A DNA stretch of 64,000 nt from an archaeon. Lineage in GTDB: Archaea; Nanobdellota; Nanobdellia; Woesearchaeales; GW2011-AR9. Shown piece by piece: positions 59,306 through 64,000 of this stretch (its first letter is position 1; every line of letters begins with the position of its first letter). Made by a program: the position numbers and the translations under genes. Under the pieces are notes generated by a model. It was not told the DNA's origin and did not search any database. It saw only the letters and a program-made list of their open reading frames with translations. The DNA lies in contig JABHSG010000003.1 in NCBI GenBank assembly GCA_018697095.1, positions 482,839-546,838 on the forward strand, written 5' to 3'.

Positions 59306-59899
59306 ATGCTTAGAACTTTAGAAAGAACAAATTGGGTTGGCCCATACGAAACAAGTTCTGGCAATCACTATGCAGTTAGATATGTCAAAATCGATGGCGA
59401 TGGGTTTATTAGGAAAGTTGAATTAAGACTTGGAAAAAAATTCAGAGTTATTGCAGGGCTTACTAGAAAGACTTCTCAAGGAAAAATACCTCTTGCGGGA
59501 TCAGTTACATATTGTACAGATAAACAAATTTCAAATACTGTTGATGCTGCTGTTGGACAACTAGAAGCTGCTTTATTAGAACCGCAATTTTTGGGATTAA
59601 GTTTTGCTCAGGCACTTTCTTTTGGGAATTGGCAAAAAATGGGTTCTTCAAAGGAAGTTTATAGGAGGCAAACTAGGTTAGATGGTTTAGTTGAAGAGAT
59701 AGAAATTAGGTCTGAAGATAGTAGTATAGAAGTTAATTCTGCAATTTTAAAGACAACAGATATTTACTCAGGGTTTAGTTCAATAGAATACGCAGCTTGG
59801 CGTCATATGTCTAGTCCCTTGCATGTGGCATCGCAAGTAATCGAACAAACAATGCTTCTTAATCATAGGGCAATGCATAATCCTCACGGATACAATTAA
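59306..59899 (+). CDS. Hypothetical protein with internal duplication, 197 aa
   Basis: I take the ATG at 59306 (MLRTLERTNWVG) since the TATA box TTTATAAA at 59273 rules out the longer frame, whose first ATG precedes the TATA. Two similar halves: W-x-G...YAVRYVKIDGDGFIRKVELR (about 8-40) and W...KEVYRRQTRLDGLVEEIEIR (about 107-140), each followed by strands and a helix. This suggests a duplicated alpha-beta domain of about 95 residues. Function unknown. Confidence 0.58.
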   Translation: MLRTLERTNWVGPYETSSGNHYAVRYVKIDGDGFIRKVELRLGKKFRVIAGLTRKTSQGKIPLAGSVTYCTDKQISNTVDAAVGQLEAALLEPQFLGLSFAQALSFGNWQKMGSSKEVYRRQTRLDGLVEEIEIRSEDSSIEVNSAILKTTDIYSGFSSIEYAAWRHMSSPLHVASQVIEQTMLLNHRAMHNPHGYN

Positions 59900-59953
59900 T
59901 ATTCTCTTAAACACCCAATAACTTTTAATACTCTTTCAACGCAAATCTTTCAT

Positions 59954-61819
59954 ATGACACAAGAAAAATCACTTAGTGCTCTTAGCACATCAGACTTATC
60001 TGCAACTTGGGATCTAACTACAATTATCCCTAAAGGTCAATCTCCAGAATCTCTATTAGATGAAATAAAACAAGACCTCACTAAATTTGAAACAATCAAA
60101 CAACATTTAATTCCAACTATCACTGAAGATAAATTCAAGGAGATTCTAACCCAAAACGAAAATTTTAGTAAAAAAATAACTAGGTTAGGTTGCTACATTT
60201 CTTTACTATTAGCAGCGAATTTGCAAGACAAAGACGCAAGAGCTTTAGACTCAAAATTAAATTCATTTAGAATTGAGCTAGCTGACAAAACCAGGTTCTT
60301 TGGCAGATGGCTTAAGGGTCTCGAAACTATCAACAATCAAACTCTTGACGACACAAATGCGACAAGAATTTTCAAGGCAAGCCCAGATCATACTTTCCAA
60401 TTAACAAAAACCAGAGAAGCTAAAAAACATACTCTCACTGAAAACGAAGAAAAAATAATCCATAGAAAAGACGCTACTGGAATTGAAACAGTAACTGAGC
60501 TTTACGACTTGATTACAAACGACTTTACTTACACTCTAACTTACAAAACAAAAGACAAAGATAACAAAGAAGAAACAATCACTACAGTTATCGAGAACCA
60601 AGGTGAACTACTTTCTCATGTTCATAGCGACAACCCATCTATCAGAAAAGCAGCATACGACGCATTATTCACAGAATACAAAAAGCACTCTGATAAATTC
60701 TACTTAATTTATTCTTCAATTGCTAAAGACTGGAGTGAAGAAGCAAAACTAAGGTCCCACAAAAACAGCATCGCTGTAAGAAATTTCGCTAATAAAGTTC
60801 CAGGCGAAGCAGTCAATACACTCCTAGAAGTTTGCAAAGACAACATAACTCTTTTCCAAGACTTCTTTAAACTAAAAGCCAAGCTGCTAAAAGGACAAAA
60901 TAAAATTCAAACTGATAAACTCACAAGATACGATCTTTATGCACCAATGCCTAGCAGCCCAAAAGATAAAATATCATTCGAAGAAGCAAAACAAATCGTA
61001 CTCACAAACTTCAAGGAGTTCTCGCAATCTTTTCATGATAAAGCAAAAGAAATTCTTGACAAAGGCCACTTAGACTCACATCCTCGAAAAAACAAGCGTT
61101 CTGGAGCTTTTTGCATGTCTGTGACTCCACAAATCACTCCTTATGTTCTAACTAACTATGATGGGACTGCAAGAGACGTAAGCACCTTAGCTCATGAACT
61201 AGGGCACGGTATCCATGATCTTTACGCGGCATCTAAACCTCATTCAGTTATGCATCCACCACTTCCTCTTGCTGAAACAGCATCCACTTTTGGGGAGATG
61301 ATTGTTTTTGAAGCTCTACTTAAACGTGCAAACTCAAGTGAGGAACGCCACGCACTAATCATGGACAAGTTAGCATCCAGCTACGCAACTATTATCCGTC
61401 AAAACTATTTTGTCCTTTTTGAAATCACAGCGCACAATCTCTTAATGAATGGCGCATCTGAAGATGAACTATGCGAGGCTTACATGCAAACATTAAAAGA
61501 ACAATTCGGCGACTCCATTGAAATTCCTGAAGACTTCAAGTACGAATGGAGTTACATCCCACATATTTACCACAGTCCGTTTTACTGTTATGCTTACAAC
61601 TTTGGTGAACTTCTAAGCTTAGCCCTTTACCAAAGGTATAAACAGCAAAAACAAGCAGGCAAAGACTTCGTCCCAATGATTGAAAAGATTCTGAGTGCCG
61701 GCGGATCACAAAATCCAACCGAGCTACTAAAAAGCATTGACATCGACATTAACGATAAAGAATTCTGGCAAGGTGGTTTCACAATCATCAAAGAATGGAT
61801 CAGTCAAGTACAAGAATAA
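59954..61819 (+). CDS. pepF: Oligoendopeptidase F (M3 family)
   Basis: Zinc peptidase that cuts short peptides in the cytoplasm; 621 aa, as usual. The metal site is LAHELGHGIHDLYA (about 411-424, HExxH) with the third ligand in LAETASTFGEMIVFEALL. SYIPHIYHSPFYCYAYNFGE near 535-555 is also typical of PepF. No signal sequence. A TATA-like tract is poorly defined upstream. Confidence 0.94.
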   Translation: MTQEKSLSALSTSDLSATWDLTTIIPKGQSPESLLDEIKQDLTKFETIKQHLIPTITEDKFKEILTQNENFSKKITRLGCYISLLLAANLQDKDARALDSKLNSFRIELADKTRFFGRWLKGLETINNQTLDDTNATRIFKASPDHTFQLTKTREAKKHTLTENEEKIIHRKDATGIETVTELYDLITNDFTYTLTYKTKDKDNKEETITTVIENQGELLSHVHSDNPSIRKAAYDALFTEYKKHSDKFYLIYSSIAKDWSEEAKLRSHKNSIAVRNFANKVPGEAVNTLLEVCKDNITLFQDFFKLKAKLLKGQNKIQTDKLTRYDLYAPMPSSPKDKISFEEAKQIVLTNFKEFSQSFHDKAKEILDKGHLDSHPRKNKRSGAFCMSVTPQITPYVLTNYDGTARDVSTLAHELGHGIHDLYAASKPHSVMHPPLPLAETASTFGEMIVFEALLKRANSSEERHALIMDKLASSYATIIRQNYFVLFEITAHNLLMNGASEDELCEAYMQTLKEQFGDSIEIPEDFKYEWSYIPHIYHSPFYCYAYNFGELLSLALYQRYKQQKQAGKDFVPMIEKILSAGGSQNPTELLKSIDIDINDKEFWQGGFTIIKEWISQVQE

Positions 61820-61862
61820 AAATTAATTATTGTCAATTAATATTTTTACTTTTTTTAAAAAC

Positions 61863-62111
61863 CTATTTTAACCTAACTACTTCAAAACCAGCGTCTTCAA
61901 AGGCAGCAACTGTGTCATCAATACTATTTCTGCCTGGCCGAAAAAGAAGTTTAGATCCTTGCGCTAATTCACTTACGTATTCATTTTGGAGTCCAAGTCC
62001 TCCACTATACACTCTAACAGTATATTTTGGATTTCCCTTGGCTGGCGGCAAATTTTCAGCAAGGTCTGGGACATCAGCATTCACAAAAAAATATGTTGGT
62101 ACATCTTCCAT
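61863..62111 (-). CDS. Hypothetical protein, 82 aa
   Basis: Small soluble protein with VPTYFFVNADVPDLAENLPP, KYTVRVYSGGLGLQNEYV and a C-terminal DDTVAAFEDAGFEVVRLK. The strand-strand-helix-strand layout suggests a tiny alpha/beta domain. Not recognised. Confidence 0.52.
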   Translation of the reverse strand: MEDVPTYFFVNADVPDLAENLPPAKGNPKYTVRVYSGGLGLQNEYVSELAQGSKLLFRPGRNSIDDTVAAFEDAGFEVVRLK

Positions 62112-62227
62112 AAAAAAGCAAGAACCATTTCTTTCTTAAACACTCTTGACAATAATATTCTTATGGGAATAAACTTAATAACTAAATATTCTTTTTAATT
62201 AACTTTACTAAGGCCATCTTTGATGAA

Positions 62228-62692
62228 TCATGGTTGATAAAATAATCTGTTTGGCAACATTTCAAGAAATGCTAATTCTGTTTCTTGTAAAATATTTCTA
62301 GGGATAGGGTTTGTTTTACTCTGTAGGTATTTACAAACAAGGCCAATATTTATTGGAGTGGGGTTCATCATTTCTTCTCTTCCTATCTCCTCTGAAAAAA
62401 AATTTGCTTTACCAAATCCAAGCAAAAAAGTAATCTTTCCTTGGTCTCCAATATAAGACCCATTCAATGATATCAATTTTCCTTTATTAAAATTCTGACT
62501 CATTGAAAAATAAGGTTGTGTAGGTATTTTTTGTGATGCAACATTAACTTCAACAACTCCACTGAATTTATTCTTCTTAGCAGATCTCCCTGGATATCTT
62601 TCTAATGGGATGTCATTATCAAAATAGCCTTGAGATACTGTCCCAATTTTTACTGAACTAATGGTTGCAGTGATATGTAGTTCTAAACTCAT
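62228..62692 (-). CDS. Hypothetical protein, 154 aa
   Basis: Begins LELHITATISSVKIGTVSQG, a pair of likely strands, with more strands later (KITFLLGFGKANFF) and a C-terminal helix (ILQETELAFLEMLPNRLF). No signal or motif. Not recognised. Confidence 0.52.
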   Translation of the reverse strand: MSLELHITATISSVKIGTVSQGYFDNDIPLERYPGRSAKKNKFSGVVEVNVASQKIPTQPYFSMSQNFNKGKLISLNGSYIGDQGKITFLLGFGKANFFSEEIGREEMMNPTPINIGLVCKYLQSKTNPIPRNILQETELAFLEMLPNRLFYQP

Positions 62693-62776
62693 GTTTTTTA
62701 AAAATTCAGTCCTTTTAAGAATCCTTTCTCTTTACTTGAACAAAAAAAATATAAACAATCTTTTTACAAATATTCT

Positions 62777-63352
62777 ATGATGAATTCAAAAGTGATAATA
62801 AATCAAAAACTCACTAGCAAAGACTTTTCCTCCAAAACAATTCCTTCTCAAGATTTTGAAAACCAGCACTTTCAAAATTGCAATTTCACTAGTACTATCC
62901 TTAGTTCAATCAAATTCATAGATTGCCAATTCACTAATTGTAACTTCAGTAACTCTCAACTGAGCAATACCAGGTTCCAAAATGCAAGTTTCCAATGCTG
63001 CAAAATTTTAGGACTTGACTTTACTAAAACAGATCAATTTCTATTATCTCTAAGTTTCAAAGAATGCTTAATCTCTAGCTGCAACTTCTCAAACTTAAAA
63101 ATTCCTAAAACAGAGTTCAAAAAATGTAAACTTACAGATTCTTATTTCACAGGTGCAGACCTAACAAATTCAAACTTCCAAGAATCTAATCTTCAAGGAA
63201 CTCAATTTCACGAAACAAATTTAGAAAAAGCAAACTTTCAAGCTGCCATCAATTATCATATCGACCCAAGAACCAATAAAATCAAAGGCGCAAAATTCTC
63301 AATGCCTGAAGCCGCAGGTCTCCTCACCAGTTTTGAGATAATTCTTAATTAA
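62777..63352 (+). CDS. Pentapeptide-repeat protein
   Basis: 191 aa made largely of pentapeptide repeats of the A(D/N)LXX class (FQNCNF, DCQFTNCNFSNSQLSNTRF, DLTNSNFQESNLQGTQFH, NLEKANF). These fold as a right-handed square beta-helix. Some family members mimic DNA and protect gyrase, but most have no known role, and the mixed F/L centre gives no target clue. Two adjacent ATG codons leave the start uncertain by one codon. Confidence 0.85.
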   Translation: MMNSKVIINQKLTSKDFSSKTIPSQDFENQHFQNCNFTSTILSSIKFIDCQFTNCNFSNSQLSNTRFQNASFQCCKILGLDFTKTDQFLLSLSFKECLISSCNFSNLKIPKTEFKKCKLTDSYFTGADLTNSNFQESNLQGTQFHETNLEKANFQAAINYHIDPRTNKIKGAKFSMPEAAGLLTSFEIILN

Positions 63353-63407
63353 TTTACTTCTAAACAACCAAACAAATATTTATAACAAAGAGCCATACAT
63401 AAACCTC

Positions 63408-63986
63408 ATGTTTGAATACAAAGCAGTTCTGGGAATAATTGCAATCATCATAGCCTTTGTAGCTTATATTCCTTATTTCAGGGACATCTTTTCTGGGAAA
63501 ACAAAACCTCATGCTTACTCTTGGCTTGTTTGGGGAATTTTAACTGGAACTGCTTTTTTTGGACAGCTCTTTGGTAGTGGTGGTGCAGGAGCTTGGGTCA
63601 CAGCTTTCACTGCAATGTTTTGTTTTGTAATATTTTTCCTAGCATTGAATAAAGGAGAAAAAAATATCACCTTTTCAGACAAATTAAGTTTATTGGCAGC
63701 AGCCTTTGCATTAATCTTGTGGTTTGTTACAAATAGTCCACTAATTTCAATTATCTTAATCACTTTTGTTGACATATTTGGTTTTTATCCTACTTTTAGA
63801 AAATCATATCATAAACCAAAACAGGAAACTCTAATTACATATTTTCTTAGTGGGACAAAGTGGGTGATTGCAATAATTGCTTTAGAAAATTATTCTGTGG
63901 TGACTTGGCTATATCCAGCTTCCTTGATCTTCCTAAATTTTACTTTTGTAATCTTAATCACAATCAGAAAAAAACAACTTCACTAG
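63408..63986 (+). CDS. Six- to seven-helix membrane protein with PQ-loop-like repeats
   Basis: 192 aa integral membrane protein with six or seven hydrophobic segments. Two similar units stand out: AYIPYFRDIFSGKTKPHAYS followed by WLVWGIL, and FGFYPTFRKSYHKPKQETLI followed by YFLSGTKWVI; each resembles a PQ-loop/SWEET-like half (Pro-containing helix, basic loop, aromatic helix). A small-molecule transporter is possible (inference). TTTATAAC lies 29 nt before the ATG. Confidence 0.68.
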   Translation: MFEYKAVLGIIAIIIAFVAYIPYFRDIFSGKTKPHAYSWLVWGILTGTAFFGQLFGSGGAGAWVTAFTAMFCFVIFFLALNKGEKNITFSDKLSLLAAAFALILWFVTNSPLISIILITFVDIFGFYPTFRKSYHKPKQETLITYFLSGTKWVIAIIALENYSVVTWLYPASLIFLNFTFVILITIRKKQLH

Positions 63987-64000
63987 TAATTAAAATTTCA

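Noticed and set aside
1-64000. CRISPR arrays, insertion sequences, prophage or toxin-antitoxin pairs
   Set aside because: No regularly spaced repeats, transposase, integrase or paired toxin-antitoxin genes were found; the window looks like core chromosome with many lineage-specific genes.

Overview
The window is a gene-dense, AT-rich archaeal chromosome segment. It carries archaeal or archaeal/eukaryotic-type information genes: exosome subunits Rrp41/Rrp42, RNA polymerase subunit K, aCPSF1 (KH + beta-CASP nuclease), a 20S proteasome beta subunit, family B DNA polymerase, Orc1/Cdc6, ribosomal protein S6e, diphthine synthase, archaeal-type ProRS and a type-2 peptidyl-tRNA hydrolase. Many short genes of unknown function, and bacterial-looking genes (MutL, Suf, YgfZ, MsrB, PepA, a topoisomerase I tail), suggest a DPANN-type lineage such as Woesearchaeota. 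That placement is an inference. I see no rRNA, tRNA, CRISPR array or insertion sequence.

Layout. 1-2.3 kb: exosome operon, rpoK and a DUF357 gene. 2.3-4.1 kb: TrmB-type regulator, an unknown gene and pth2. 4.1-6.8 kb (minus): aCPSF1 and proteasome beta. 7-10.3 kb: PolB and a secreted beta-rich protein. 10.3-12.3 kb (minus): serS and a membrane-anchored acidic protein. 12.5-16.2 kb: a large two-helix membrane protein and two Hanks-type kinases. 16.2-18.7 kb (minus): zinc protein, two small unknown genes, DUF1653-DUF1385 pair. 18.9-25.7 kb: phosphohistidine-domain protein, msrB, two secreted repeat proteins, orc1/cdc6. 25.8-35.4 kb: iron-sulfur region (Cys-containing HTH regulator, sufB-sufD-sufS-sufC-MIP18, second TrmB, DUF1858-HesB fusion, ygfZ). 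35.5-42.2 kb: pepA, S6e, CRM protein, nitroreductase, ftsZ. 42.3-64 kb: proS, dphB, topA, mutL, pepF, a pentapeptide protein and many unknown genes.

Expression style. Many genes look leaderless: a TATA box (TTTATA-like) begins 28-33 nt before the start codon, with no Shine-Dalgarno. Others have clear GGAG/GGAGG sites, mainly inside operons or behind long leaders. I used these rules to revise several starts.

Most interesting signals. (1) Five promoters share a palindromic element (GTCACT-4 nt-AGTRA) 30-31 nt upstream of an ATTTATAAAG-type TATA box. They drive the first TrmB regulator, a kinase, two secreted repeat proteins and a small basic protein. (2) Two leaders, one at 20975-21018 and one on the minus strand at 45471-45495, carry hairpins with the same loop, GTGATGGATGG, before genes for secreted Cys-containing proteins. 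(3) The secreted protein at 22202 is cut by an in-frame TAA, yet its frame stays open for 57 more codons that complete a third repeat. (4) The intergenic spaces before ftsZ and after it hold strong RNA-like structure. Signals 1-3 together suggest a co-regulated set of secreted repeat proteins that I cannot match to any described system.
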